DNA from: Roseisolibacter agri
Lineage (GTDB): Bacteria > Gemmatimonadota > Gemmatimonadetes > Gemmatimonadales > Gemmatimonadaceae
NCBI RefSeq assembly: GCF_030159095.1
Contig: NZ_BRXS01000002.1
Location: forward strand, 434,001 to 498,000
Direction: 5' to 3'
DNA length: 64,000 nucleotides
In this document: positions 27,695 through 35,950 of the stretch, in pieces
Layout: each line of letters opens with the position of its first letter
Numbering within the stretch: the first letter of the stretch is position 1
Notes under the pieces: model-generated
What the model saw: the letters and a program-made list of their open reading frames with translations, nothing else
What the model was told of the DNA's origin: nothing
The model's database searches: none
Program-made: the position numbers and the translations under genes

Positions 27695-28791
27695 CGGCCG
27701 TGATCGGCGCCGTGCGCACGGAGCGCTACGACGCGATCGTCGTCGGCGGCGGGCAGGCGGGGCTCGCCGTCGGCCGCGAGCTGGCCGCGCGTGACCTCGA
27801 CTTCGTGATCCTCGACGCGATGCCGCGCGTCGGCGACGCGTGGCGCGCGCGCTGGGACTCGCTGCGGCTGTTCACGCCGGCCGCGTACAGCGGGCTGCCG
27901 GGGATGCCGTTCCCCGCGCCGCCCGCGCACCTCCCCGACAAGGACGAGGTGGCGGACTACCTCGCGCGCTACGCCGAGCGGTTCGAGCTGCCGGTGCGGT
28001 CGGGGACGCGCGTGAACGCGCTGACGTGGGACGGCGCGCGGCACGTCGCGCACGCGAGCACGCACGCGGGCGACCTGCGCTTCGAGGCGGAGAGCGTCGT
28101 CGTCGCGACGGGGCCGTTCCAGCGCCCGCGCCTCCCCGACGTCGCCACGCGGCTCGCGCCCGACGTGCACCAGCTGCACTCCAGCGCGTACCGCAGCCCG
28201 TTCGACCTCCCTGACGGGCCGGCGCTCGTCGTCGGCGCGGGGAACTCGGGCGCGCAGATCGCGCTCGAGCTGGCGCGCGTCCGCCGCGTCTGGCTCGCCG
28301 GCCGCGAGACGGGCCGGCTGCCGCGCCGCGTGCTGGGCCGCGACGTGTACGACTGGATCTGGCCCGTGCTCGCGCGCGCGTCGGTGGACACGCCGCTGGG
28401 CCGCCGGCTGCGCACGCGCGCGCGCCGCGGCGATCCGCTCGTCGGCATCCCGGCGCGCCAGCTCGCGGATGCGGGCATCGCGCGCGTGGGCCGCGTCACC
28501 GACGCGCGCGACGGCAGGCCCGTGTGCGACGGCGTCCCGCTCGACGCGCGCGTGGTCGTGTGGTGCACGGGCTTCGCGCCCGACTACGCCTGGATCCGGC
28601 AGCCGGTGCTCGACGCGGACGGCTGGCCGCGGCACCGGCGCGGCATCGCGGTCGGCGTGCCCGGCCTGCACTTCCTCGGCCTCCGCTTCCAGCACACGAT
28701 GACGTCCGCGCTGCTGGGCGGCGTCGGCGCGGACGCCGCGTTCGTCGCCGACGCGGTGGCGCGGCGCTGCGAGGCGGTCGTGCCGGCTTGA
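27691..28791 (+). CDS. Flavin-dependent monooxygenase (CzcO/TrkA-like NAD(P)-binding oxidoreductase)
   Basis: This encodes 366 residues, GTG start within a GTGA overlap. FAD Rossmann motif at residues about 14-22 (VVGGGQAGLAVGREL), then RWDSLRLFTPAAYSGLPG and LPDKDEVADYLARYAERF typical of the small flavin monooxygenase family. Second dinucleotide (NADPH) motif ALVVGAGNSGAQIALELA at about 180-197. VVWCTGFAPDY near 290 matches the C-terminal ATG-like motif of FAD enzymes. The family oxidises small organic substrates or acts as a putative potassium/metal-associated oxidoreductase; the substrate is not inferable. The upstream partner is the GNAT gene, and an AraC regulator follows. Confidence 0.85.
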   Translation: MTAVIGAVRTERYDAIVVGGGQAGLAVGRELAARDLDFVILDAMPRVGDAWRARWDSLRLFTPAAYSGLPGMPFPAPPAHLPDKDEVADYLARYAERFELPVRSGTRVNALTWDGARHVAHASTHAGDLRFEAESVVVATGPFQRPRLPDVATRLAPDVHQLHSSAYRSPFDLPDGPALVVGAGNSGAQIALELARVRRVWLAGRETGRLPRRVLGRDVYDWIWPVLARASVDTPLGRRLRTRARRGDPLVGIPARQLADAGIARVGRVTDARDGRPVCDGVPLDARVVVWCTGFAPDYAWIRQPVLDADGWPRHRRGIAVGVPGLHFLGLRFQHTMTSALLGGVGADAAFVADAVARRCEAVVPA

Positions 28792-28817
28792 GCATCCGCA
28801 CGGCGCGCACGTAAGAT
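28788..28817 (+). promoter_or_regulatory. Possible promoter for the AraC-type regulator
   Basis: TTGAGC (28788-28793), 18-nt spacer, TAAGAT (28812-28817), about 40 nt upstream of the ATG at 28857. The -35 overlaps the monooxygenase stop codon. Confidence 0.4.
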
Positions 28818-28856
28818 TGGCCGCATGCGCGATCGCATCCGCGACCGTGGGTCACG

Positions 28857-29642
28857 ATGAGCGCCGTCGTCGGCGGCGTGGGGCACTACGTGCCGTGGGA
28901 CGGCGGCTGCCTGCTGATCGGCCGCGACGTCGGCGTCGTGCCCGTGCACGCGCACTACGCCATCCAGATCGCGTTCGGGCTGGTGCCCGGCGTGCGCTTC
29001 CGCACGCGCGACGACGAGCCGTGGACCGCGTACAGGGGCGCGATCATCGCGTCGCGGCAGCCGCACACGATGGACGCCCGCGCCGTGGGGGCGAACGCGG
29101 TGCTGTTCGTGGAGCCCGAGACGCGCGCCGGCCGCGCGCTCGCCGAGCGATACCTGCACGCGGGCATCGCGCCGATTCCGGAGGAGCGGCTGGCCGAGGT
29201 CGGGCCGGCGCTGTTCGCGGCGTGGCATGCGCGCAGCGCGACGGCCGTCGCCGCGGCGGCCGCGCGCGTCGTGCACGCGCTCACCGACGGCGTCGAGCCC
29301 TCGGTCGTGTCGGACCCGCGGATCCTGCGCGCGGTGGCGTACGTCAACGCGCACCTCGGCGCGCCGCTGACGCTGGAGGAGGTGGCGGCGGAGGCGTTCC
29401 TGTCGCCGAGCCGCTTCCGGCACCTGTTCGTGGAGGAGACGGGGATGGCGCTGCGGCCGTACATCCTCTGGCGCCGCTTCCTGCGGGTGTGGGAGCTCGT
29501 GTCGGCCGGCGGGTCGCTGTCGGCGGCGGCGCACGCGGCGGGCTTCGCGGATGCGGCGCACCTGTCGCGCACGTCGCGCCGGATGTTCGGCTTCCCGCCG
29601 TCGGCGCTGCAGATGGCCGAGCCGCTGCGCACCGGACGCTGA
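28857..29642 (+). CDS. AraC-family transcriptional regulator
   Basis: This encodes 261 residues. The N-terminal cupin-like half (residues about 1-130; HAHYAIQIAFGLVPGVRFR and RQPHTMDARAVGANAVLFVE) is an effector-sensing domain. The C-terminal AraC/XylS DNA-binding domain, about 150-250, has two helix-turn-helix units: LTLEEVAAEAFLSPSRFRHL and LSAAAHAAGFADAAHLSRT, then RMFGFPPS, the conserved F-G-x-x-P turn. No signal or membrane segment is seen. It sits 65 nt after the monooxygenase gene, so it probably regulates the GNAT-monooxygenase pair or itself. The variant palindrome A' starts at its stop codon. Confidence 0.88.
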   Translation: MSAVVGGVGHYVPWDGGCLLIGRDVGVVPVHAHYAIQIAFGLVPGVRFRTRDDEPWTAYRGAIIASRQPHTMDARAVGANAVLFVEPETRAGRALAERYLHAGIAPIPEERLAEVGPALFAAWHARSATAVAAAAARVVHALTDGVEPSVVSDPRILRAVAYVNAHLGAPLTLEEVAAEAFLSPSRFRHLFVEETGMALRPYILWRRFLRVWELVSAGGSLSAAAHAAGFADAAHLSRTSRRMFGFPPSALQMAEPLRTGR

Positions 29643-29770
29643 ACGGCGAACGGCTTTGACAGGATGACAGGATGAGCCAGGAGGCTCCGCGGTGCGCGAC
29701 GTCCCATGCGCTACATGGAGCCTCCTGGTCATCCTGTCATCCTGTCTCATGTCGTTCGGTCCTCGTGCGC
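29641..29770. repeat. Variant palindromic module A' with a different stem
   Basis: The stem is GACAGGAT twice then GAGCCAGGAGGCTCC on the left (29658-29688), with its complement at 29717-29746, one bulged base. The left end (GAACGGCGAACGG) and the apical GCGCGACGTCCCATGCGC fit families A and B, but the ladder is new, with 8-nt period. It directly abuts B2, sharing a GCGC. Confidence 0.82.
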
Positions 29771-29939
29771 TGGACCCCTTTGGCTCTTGGGGGGATACGG
29801 ATGCTCCGGATCGGAACGGATCATTCGGATCGCTCCGCGCGAGTGCATGGAGCGTCGCCGCCACGCGGAACGATCCGCCGCATCCGCACTCATCCGAGGC
29901 ATCCGTATCCTCCCCAATGGGCAAACGGGGTCCGGCGCA
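29767..29939. repeat. Family B palindromic module, copy B2
   Basis: Full outer clamp: GCGCTGGACCCC with partner GGGGTCCGGCGCA. Each arm carries five GGAT boxes at the same register while the spacers between arms have diverged. The apex is GCATGGAGCGTCGCC. Together with A' it fills much of the 426-bp gap between the AraC gene and the lipoprotein gene. Confidence 0.9.
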
Positions 29940-30009
29940 CAACTCAGCCCCTTCGTTCAAACGCCCAGCCGCTCCGTTCAAGTCCGCACGCCCTCGTCGC
30001 CGGCACCTT

Positions 30010-30038
30010 GGAGCCACGTCCCCCGCGGACGTGGCTCC
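30010..30038 (+). terminator. Perfect hairpin just upstream of the lipoprotein gene
   Basis: A 12-bp perfect inverted repeat (GGAGCCACGTCC, loop 30022-30026, GGACGTGGCTCC) is followed by CCGCGTTTCCCCC. It ends 30 nt before the GTG start at 30069. It is either the terminator of an upstream transcript or a leader attenuator for the lipoprotein-peroxidase operon; position alone cannot decide. Confidence 0.6.
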
Positions 30039-30068
30039 CCGCGTTTCCCCCTTCGCGACGAGGCTCCC

Positions 30069-30503
30069 GTGTCCCACTTCGCTCGATTCGCCCGCGCCGT
30101 CGCCGGCATGGCCGCTGGCGCGCTGCTCTCCGGCTGCATGCTGTTCGCGCGCCCGCCCAAGGACCTCGACTACTCGCGCACGCGCGCCAGCGCGGGCGGC
30201 GCCTACCGGGCGACGATCGTCCCGCAGGGCGACAGCATCCCGCGCAACCGGCTGCACCGCTGGACGCTCCACCTCGAGACCGCCGCCGGCGCGCCCGTGG
30301 ACTCCGCGACCGTCGCCGTCGACGGCGGGATGCCGCAGCACGGCCACGGCCTCCCCACGAAGCCGCGCGTCACGCGCCACGTCGGCAACGGCGACCACGT
30401 GGTCGACGGGATGAAGTTCAACATGGGCGGCTGGTGGGTCGTGACGTTCCGCGTCGCGGCCGCCTCGGGCACCGACTCCGTCGTCTTCAACCTCAAGCTC
30501 TGA
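30069..30503 (+). CDS. YtkA/FixH-like exported lipoprotein
   Basis: This encodes 144 residues, GTG start (no nearer ATG keeps the signal). Lipobox L20-S-G-C23 (GALLSGC) gives a mature N-terminal Cys. The mature domain (HRWTLHLETAAGAPVDSATV; MPQHGHGLPTKP; GMKFNMGGWWVVTFRV) has the M-x-x-HGHG and M-x-GxW signature of the YtkA/FixH-like family, an Ig-like periplasmic domain often with Met/His metal-binding positions and often encoded with cytochrome or copper genes. Its stop overlaps the peroxidase start (TGATG), so the two are translationally coupled. Probably assists metal or redox handling of the peroxidase partner (inference). Confidence 0.78.
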   Translation: MSHFARFARAVAGMAAGALLSGCMLFARPPKDLDYSRTRASAGGAYRATIVPQGDSIPRNRLHRWTLHLETAAGAPVDSATVAVDGGMPQHGHGLPTKPRVTRHVGNGDHVVDGMKFNMGGWWVVTFRVAAASGTDSVVFNLKL

Positions 30504-31780
30504 TGCGCCCGCCGCGTCTCGCCCTCGTCGTCGCCGCGCTGACCGCGCTCGTGCTGACGTCCGCCGCCGTGCACGCGCTCACCGCAGGTGCGCGCACTGC
30601 CGGCCCCCGCTGGTCGGCGGCCGAGCGCGAGACGCTGCGCACGCTGTCGCTCGCGAGCCTGGGGCCGCTGCCGAAGGATCCGTCCAACCGCGTCGCCGAC
30701 GATCCGCGCGCGGCGGCGCTCGGCCACCGCCTCTTCTTCGACGCGCGCCTGAGCGGCGACGGCCGCGTGTCGTGCGCCACCTGCCACGTCCCCGCGCGCG
30801 AGTTCCAGGACGGCGTCGCGCTGGCGGAGGGGATGGGCACCACCGCGCGCCGCACGATGCCCGTCGCCGGCACCGCGCACTCGCCCTGGCTCTTCTGGGA
30901 CGGCCGCGCCGACAGCCAGTGGGCGCAGGCGCTCGGCCCGCTGGAGAGCGCGGTGGAGCACGGCGGCAGCCGCACGCAGTACGCGCACGCCGTCGCGGCG
31001 CACTACCGCGCGGACTACGAGGCCGTGTTCGGGCCGCTGCCCGCGCTCGACGGGCTGCCGGAGAAGGCGGGGCCCGTGGCGGACACCGCGTGGCGCGCGG
31101 CGTGGGCGCGCATCCCGCCCGCGCGGCAGCAGGACGTCAGCCGCGTCTACGCGAACATCGGCAAGGCGATCGCGGCGTACGAGCGCACCATCGGCTTCGC
31201 GCCGACGCGCTTCGACCGCTGGGTGGACGCGGAGCTCGCGGGCCGGCCGCAGACCGCGGAGTCGGCGCTCACCGACGACGAGGTCGCGGGCGCGCGGCTG
31301 TTCATCGGCAGGGCGAGCTGCGTCAACTGCCACAACGGCCCGCGCTTCACGGACGACCACTTCCACAACACGGGCGTGCCGCGTCCATCCGTCGCGCTCC
31401 CCGAGGACAGCGGCCGGGCGACCGGCGTGCGGCAGGCGCTGGCGTCGGAGTTCGCGTGCACGGGGCGCCACAGCGACGCGGGTCCCGACGACTGCGCGGA
31501 GCTGCGCTTCGCCACCACCGAGGGCGAGGAGCTGGTGCGCGCCTACAAGACGCCGTCGCTGCGCGGGGTGGCCGGGCGGGCGCCGTACATGCACGCGGGG
31601 CAGGTGGGGACGCTGGCGGCGGTCGTGGCGCATTACGACCGCGCGCCCGCCGCGCCGGCGGGGCACTCGGAGCTGAAGCCGCTGCGGCTGACGGCCCGCG
31701 AGCGCGCGCAGCTGGAGGCGTTCCTGCGCACGCTGTCGGCCCCCGTCGCGGCACCGCCTGGATTCCTCCGTCAGCCGTGA
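30503..31780 (+). CDS. Di-heme cytochrome c peroxidase (MauG/CcpA family)
   Basis: This encodes 425 residues; the ATG is in a TGATG overlap. An N-terminal signal/anchor (LALVVAALTALVLTSAAVHA) exports it. Two heme c sites are seen: C91-A-T-C94-H95 and C273-V-N-C276-H277. Flanking motifs are typical: LGHRLFFDARLSGDGRVSC, GRADSQWAQALGPLESAVEH, AYERTIGFAPTRFDRW, YKTPSLRGVAGRAPYMHAG. These enzymes reduce H2O2 with electrons from small c-type cytochromes, or carry out MauG-like oxidations, in the periplasm. The length fits. Palindrome A4 begins 4 nt after the stop. Confidence 0.92.
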   Translation: MRPPRLALVVAALTALVLTSAAVHALTAGARTAGPRWSAAERETLRTLSLASLGPLPKDPSNRVADDPRAAALGHRLFFDARLSGDGRVSCATCHVPAREFQDGVALAEGMGTTARRTMPVAGTAHSPWLFWDGRADSQWAQALGPLESAVEHGGSRTQYAHAVAAHYRADYEAVFGPLPALDGLPEKAGPVADTAWRAAWARIPPARQQDVSRVYANIGKAIAAYERTIGFAPTRFDRWVDAELAGRPQTAESALTDDEVAGARLFIGRASCVNCHNGPRFTDDHFHNTGVPRPSVALPEDSGRATGVRQALASEFACTGRHSDAGPDDCAELRFATTEGEELVRAYKTPSLRGVAGRAPYMHAGQVGTLAAVVAHYDRAPAAPAGHSELKPLRLTARERAQLEAFLRTLSAPVAAPPGFLRQP

Positions 31781-31783
31781 GGG

Positions 31784-31954
31784 GCGCCGGACCCGAACGG
31801 AAACGGCAGCAAGGATGAGAGCTGACAGGGTCTGATGGCGACGGATGGCTCCGCGTGGTGGCGAGGAACGTCGCCCGACGCGGAGCCATCCGTCGTTATC
31901 AGATCTTATCCGAACTTCATCCTTGCCAATGCCGTTCGCGGTTCGGGTCCGGCG
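31784..31954. repeat. Family A palindromic module, copy A4
   Basis: Full clamp GCGCCGGACCCGAACGG with GTTCGGGTCCGGCG. Apical stem GGCGA (31860-31864) with TCGCC (31871-31875), one of the compensated apical pairs. Forward orientation, 3 nt after the peroxidase stop. It accounts for most of the gap before the Bax1-I gene. Confidence 0.9.
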
Positions 31955-32077
31955 TGACGCACCCCGGACCCGCGCCGCTCGTCAGGGCACGGTGACCCCG
32001 TGTTCGGGGTAGTATCTTTCGCGGGTACGGCCGCCCGTCGGCTGGCCGCCTGCTCCCAACCCCTCACGCCCCTGCGC

Positions 32078-32812
32078 ATGGAATCCTCCAACCCGATGCT
32101 CTCCCGGATGGCCAAGGCCACCGGGCTGCGCGCGGCCGGCGACACGATGACCGTCGCGGGCACCGCGTGGAAGACGCTCGTCCTGCTCGCGCTGGTCGTG
32201 TTCGGCGCGGCGTTCACCTGGCAGGCCGTCGCCGCCGGGAACTTCGGCGTCGTCACGCCGGCGCTGCTCGTCGGCGGGATCGGCGGCTTCGTGCTCGCGC
32301 TCGTGACCGTCTTCAAGCCGCAGCTCGCGCCGTTCACGGCGCCCCTCTACGCCGTCCTCGAGGGGCTGCTGCTCGGCGCCGTCTCCGCGCTCTACGACGC
32401 GCGCTACGCGGGGCTGCCGCGCACCGCGGTCGTGCTGACGCTCGCCACCGCCGGCGGCATGTACCTGCTCTACGCCACGGGCGTGATCCGCGCGACGCCG
32501 ATGTTCCGGAAGATCGTCATCGGCGCGACGCTCGGCATCGCGCTCGCCTCGCTCGTCGCGCTGGTCGCCCGCCTCTTCGGCGCGCAGCTCCCCTTCCTGT
32601 GGGACAGCTCCCCGCTCGGCATCGGCATCAGCGTCGTGATCGTCGGCGTCGCCGCGCTCAACCTCGTCCTCGACTTCGACTTCATCGAGCGGGGCGCGCG
32701 CGAGGGCGCGCCGCGCGTGGCGGAGTGGTTCGGCGCGTTCGGGCTGCTCGTCACGCTGGTGTGGCTCTACCTCGAGATGCTGCGCCTGCTGAGCCGCCTG
32801 CAGCGGCGCTGA
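32078..32812 (+). CDS. Bax inhibitor-1/YccA family membrane protein
   Basis: This encodes 244 residues from MESSNPMLSRM. Seven transmembrane helices are predicted (LLALVVFGAAFTWQAV; VTPALLVGGIGGFVLALVT; TAPLYAVLEGLLLGAVSALY; and four more), ending with a charged C-terminus. The central TAPLYAVLEGLLLGAVS and the acidic DFDFIERG segment before the last helix fit Bax1-I/YetJ-type proteins, which act as pH-sensitive calcium leak channels or modulate FtsH (YccA). Single gene with its own terminator 24 nt downstream. Confidence 0.82.
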   Translation: MESSNPMLSRMAKATGLRAAGDTMTVAGTAWKTLVLLALVVFGAAFTWQAVAAGNFGVVTPALLVGGIGGFVLALVTVFKPQLAPFTAPLYAVLEGLLLGAVSALYDARYAGLPRTAVVLTLATAGGMYLLYATGVIRATPMFRKIVIGATLGIALASLVALVARLFGAQLPFLWDSSPLGIGISVVIVGVAALNLVLDFDFIERGAREGAPRVAEWFGAFGLLVTLVWLYLEMLRLLSRLQRR

Positions 32813-32835
32813 GCACGACACGCCAGGCACGAGCG

Positions 32836-32870
32836 CGACGGGCCGCGATCCAGTGGATCGCGGCCCGTCG
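32836..32870 (+). terminator. Strong hairpin terminator after the Bax1-I gene
   Basis: A 16-bp perfect stem (32836-32851 with 32855-32870; ends CGACGGG and CCCGTCG) and a 3-nt loop, starting 24 nt after the stop codon at 32812, followed by GCGTTCTCATC. Clear intrinsic terminator apart from a weak U tract. Confidence 0.75.
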
Positions 32871-32885
32871 GCGTTCTCATCGTCC

Positions 32886-33034
32886 TTGGGAGAGGTTACG
32901 GACGCTTCGGATGCGTCGGGTCGTGCGGATCGCGCCTCGTCGGTGCACGGGACGTCGCCGGCACGCGGGACGATCCGAAGCATCCGCTCCGATCCGGAGC
33001 ATCCGTATCCCCCAACAGCCCCACGGGCCCGGCA
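32886..33034. repeat. Family B palindromic module, copy B3
   Basis: GGAT ladder with three degraded boxes on the left arm and an intact ATCC ladder on the right; apex GCACGGGACGTCGCC. It lies 74 nt after the Bax1-I stop, beyond the terminator, and 11 nt from the convergent S41 stop. Confidence 0.82.
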
Positions 33035-33045
33035 CGCGAACCGCC

Positions 33046-34137
33046 TCAGCGGACCGCGCTCGTCCCTGGCGCCACGCGCTGACGGGCCAGCGCCAGCGCG
33101 CGCGTCAGCGCGTCGGCCGCCGGCACCGCGACGTCAGGGACCACGCCCGTCTGCTCCCAGCCCGGTCCGGTGAGGATCTGCCGCTCGGGGACGAACAGCT
33201 GCAGCCCCGCGCCGATCGTGTGCGGCCGGCCGCCGTTGCCGGCGCCGCTGGTCGTCTCGCCCACCACCGTCGCGACGCGCGACCGCTGCCCGACGTACGC
33301 CAGCATCTCGGCCGCCGACGCGCTGCGCGCGCTCGTGAGGATGTAGAGCGGCTTGCCGCCCAGACCCCGCTCGGCCAGCGCGGGGACGCTCCAGAGCGAG
33401 TCGGCGACGTTGTCCGCGCGCGCGAACGAGGCGTGCAGCAGCGTCGCGGGGCCGGTCACGAAGTGGCTCAGCAGGTACTGCATCATCTGCGGCGCGCCGC
33501 CCGGCACGTCGCGCACGTCGAGGATCACCGCCTCGGTGTGGCGCAGGAAGGCGAGCGCCGCGTCGGCCGTCGCACGGGCGTAGTCGGGCGGCACCAGCAG
33601 GTCGAGCTTCACGTAGCCGACGTTCCCCTCCAGGCGCTCCACCTTCGCGAAGCCGAAGTTGGTGCGCGCGATGGTGGCCGAGTCGCGCGGGTCCACGCGG
33701 CCGGAGCGCCGGACCATGACGGGACCCGCGCCGCCGGCCGGCGCGACGCGCGCGTCGACGATGCGCCCCGCGCCCGCGCCGCCCACGTACTCGACGTTCG
33801 GCACGTGGCGCAGGTAGAGGTGCTTGTCGGCGACGACCGTGCGCAGCGCGCGGCCCAGCGTGTCGGCGAGGCGCGCGGGATCGGCGACCGTGGCGAAGGC
33901 GTCGCGCCGCGCCCAGGCGCGCAGCGAGTCGGCGAGGCGCCGGCCGGCCGCGGGATCCAGGTAGCGCGCGGACAGCAGCACGGCCGCGCTGTCGAGCGCC
34001 TGCCGCCGCGCGGCGGCGGTGAGGGGCGTGGGCGCGGGGGCCTGCGCGTGCAGCGCGGGGGCCGCGGGGAGGAGCAGCGGCAGCGCGGCGGCGAGCAGGC
34101 GCGTGCGGGGGAGGCGGGAGCGGCGGGAGGGAGGCAT
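33046..34137 (-). CDS. Exported S41-family (C-terminal processing-like) peptidase
   Basis: This encodes 363 residues with a signal peptide ending in AxA at ALHA-Q. An N-terminal helical tricorn-C1/IRBP-like domain (LDSAAVLLSARYLDPAAG to about 110) is followed by the S41 core: GNVGYVKLDLLVPPD, VILDVRDVPGGAPQMMQYLL, PLYILTSARSASAAEMLAYV (nucleophile Ser about 270 in the ARSASAAE turn) and VVGETTSGAGNG. No PDZ domain is obvious, as in the IRBP-like subgroup. Probably a periplasmic or outer-membrane-facing peptidase. It diverges from the PHP gene over 145 bp. Confidence 0.85.
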   Translation of the reverse strand: MPPSRRSRLPRTRLLAAALPLLLPAAPALHAQAPAPTPLTAAARRQALDSAAVLLSARYLDPAAGRRLADSLRAWARRDAFATVADPARLADTLGRALRTVVADKHLYLRHVPNVEYVGGAGAGRIVDARVAPAGGAGPVMVRRSGRVDPRDSATIARTNFGFAKVERLEGNVGYVKLDLLVPPDYARATADAALAFLRHTEAVILDVRDVPGGAPQMMQYLLSHFVTGPATLLHASFARADNVADSLWSVPALAERGLGGKPLYILTSARSASAAEMLAYVGQRSRVATVVGETTSGAGNGGRPHTIGAGLQLFVPERQILTGPGWEQTGVVPDVAVPAADALTRALALARQRVAPGTSAVR

Positions 34138-34282
34138 GCGGATCGATACCGTCCGGCCGCCGCCGGAGACATGGGTCAACTGTCCCAGCGTGCCCCGGCG
34201 CGAGCGGTGCGCTACGCTTCCCCGTGCATCCCGACCACCGCCGCCGGCCGATTCCCTGACCCGCTCCACCGCGCGAGACCGC

Positions 34283-35557
34283 ATGCGCACGTTCCCCCAC
34301 GCCGTCCGCGCCGTCGTCGTCGCCCTCCTCGCCGCGACCGCCTGCCGCACCGCGCCGCACGCGGCGTCGCCGCCGCCCGCCGCGACGTGGTTCAGGGGGA
34401 ACACGCACACGCACACGCTGTGGAGCGATGGCGACGACTTCCCCGAGATGGTCGCCGACTGGTACCGCGCGCACGGCTACCACTTCGTCTCGCTCACCGA
34501 CCACAACACGCTCGCCCGCGAGGAGCGCTGGTGGCGCGTGCCGGCGACGGGCCTCGGGCGCGATGCGTACGCGCGGTACCGCGCGCGGTTCGGCGCGTGG
34601 GTGGAGGAGCGCCGCACGGGCGACACGACGTGGGTGCGCCTGCGCCGGCCGGACGAGTATCGCCCGCGGCTGGAGGAGCCGGGTCGCTTCGTGCTGGTGG
34701 AGGGCGAGGAGATCACGCAGTACCTCGACCGGCGCGGCGCGCACGTGACGGCGCTCAACCTCGCGGAGCTGGTGCCCGCGCAGCCCGGCGCGACGCTGGT
34801 CGAGATGTTCCGGCGCGACCTCGCGCAGCTGGACGCGCAGGCGCGACGCGCGGCGCGGCCGATCGTCGGCGTGCTGAATCACCCGAACTTCCTCTGGAGC
34901 CAGACGGCGGAGGACCTGCTCGAGCTCGAGGGATTGCGCTTCTTCGAGGTGTACAACGGCCACCCGCTGGTGCACGTGCCGGGGGATGCGCTGCACGCGG
35001 GCAACGAGCGGATCTGGGACATCGTGCTCGCGCACCGGCTCGCGCGCGGGGGCGCGCTGCTCTACGGCGTCGCGACGGACGACGCGCACGACTACCATCC
35101 GCCCGCGCCCGAGCGGCGCTACACGGGGCGCGGCTGGGTGCAGGTGCGCGCGACGACGCTCACGCCCGACAGCCTGATGGCGGCGATGCAGCGCGGCGAC
35201 TTCTACGCCAGCAGCGGCGTGACGCTCGCCGACGTGCGGCGCGACGGGCGGACGCTGTCGCTCGCGATCCGCGGCGAGCCGGGCGTGACGTACACGACGT
35301 CCTTCATCGGCACGCGGCGCGGCTTCGACACCACGAGCGTCGCCGTGCGCGACTCGACGGGCCGCGCGCTGACGCGGCGCTACTCGGCGGACGTCGGCGC
35401 GGTGCTGGCGACGGTCGCGGGGACGTCGCCGTCGTACACGATGCGCGGGGACGAGCTGTACGTGCGGGCGCACGTGGTGTCGTCGCGCGTCAAGGCGGAT
35501 CCGGCGTACGAGGGCGAGGTGGAGTCGGCGTGGACGCAGCCCGTGCGGCCGGAGTGA
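34283..35557 (+). CDS. Exported PHP-domain metal-dependent phosphoesterase-like protein
   Basis: This encodes 424 residues. The N-terminus is a short signal or lipoprotein signal (VVVALLAATAC21, lipobox with Ala at -3). PHP motifs in order: NTHTHTLWSDGDD about 45 (motif I H-x-H), VSLTDHNTL about 72 (motif II D-H), GVLNHPNF about 196 and GVATDDAHDYH about 263. These bind a trinuclear metal centre. A C-terminal beta-sandwich (about 310-424) follows. The PHP family includes nucleases and histidinol-phosphatase-like enzymes; exported members are uncharacterised. Repeat A5 starts 4 nt after the stop. Confidence 0.82.
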   Translation: MRTFPHAVRAVVVALLAATACRTAPHAASPPPAATWFRGNTHTHTLWSDGDDFPEMVADWYRAHGYHFVSLTDHNTLAREERWWRVPATGLGRDAYARYRARFGAWVEERRTGDTTWVRLRRPDEYRPRLEEPGRFVLVEGEEITQYLDRRGAHVTALNLAELVPAQPGATLVEMFRRDLAQLDAQARRAARPIVGVLNHPNFLWSQTAEDLLELEGLRFFEVYNGHPLVHVPGDALHAGNERIWDIVLAHRLARGGALLYGVATDDAHDYHPPAPERRYTGRGWVQVRATTLTPDSLMAAMQRGDFYASSGVTLADVRRDGRTLSLAIRGEPGVTYTTSFIGTRRGFDTTSVAVRDSTGRALTRRYSADVGAVLATVAGTSPSYTMRGDELYVRAHVVSSRVKADPAYEGEVESAWTQPVRPE

Positions 35558-35560
35558 CGG

Positions 35561-35736
35561 CGCGCCGGACCCGAACGGCGAACGGCATTGCAAGGATGAA
35601 GTTCGGATAAAATCTGATAACGACGGATGGCTCCGCGTGGGTGCGAGATCGGTCGCGCTTCACCGGAGCCATCCGTCGTCATCAGATCTTGTCAGATTTT
35701 CATCCTTGCTGCTGTTGTCGTTCGGGTCCGGCGCGC
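35561..35736. repeat. Family A palindromic module, copy A5
   Basis: Full clamp (CGCGCCGGACCCGAACGG and TTCGGGTCCGGCGCG). Stem boxes GGAT, GGAT, TGAT, GGAT at 10-11 nt spacing; apex GTGCGAGATCGGTCGCGC. First half of an A+B composite between convergent genes (393-bp gap). Confidence 0.9.
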
Positions 35737-35880
35737 GGTGCACGGGTCGGCGAACGGGGGATGCGGATGCTCCGGATCTGAAGCGCGATGCTCCGGATCG
35801 CTCCGCGTGGCGGCGACGCGCCGTGCTCGCGAGCGGAGCGATCCGAACGATCCGTCGGCATCCGAAGCATCCGTATCCTG
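35731..35880. repeat. Family B palindromic module, copy B4
   Basis: GGAT ladder (GGATGCGGATGCTCCGGAT at the start) and its complement; apex in the reverse orientation (GTGGCGGCGACG). Shares GCGCGC with A5, making one composite. The outer right clamp is lost. The next 70 bp up to the convergent stop hold nothing I recognise. Confidence 0.85.
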
Positions 35881-35950
35881 ATGAGTAGTTCGTGCACGCA
35901 TGGTGCGACGTCGCCTGCCGAGGGCACGGAGCAGGACCCGCAGCTCGCAG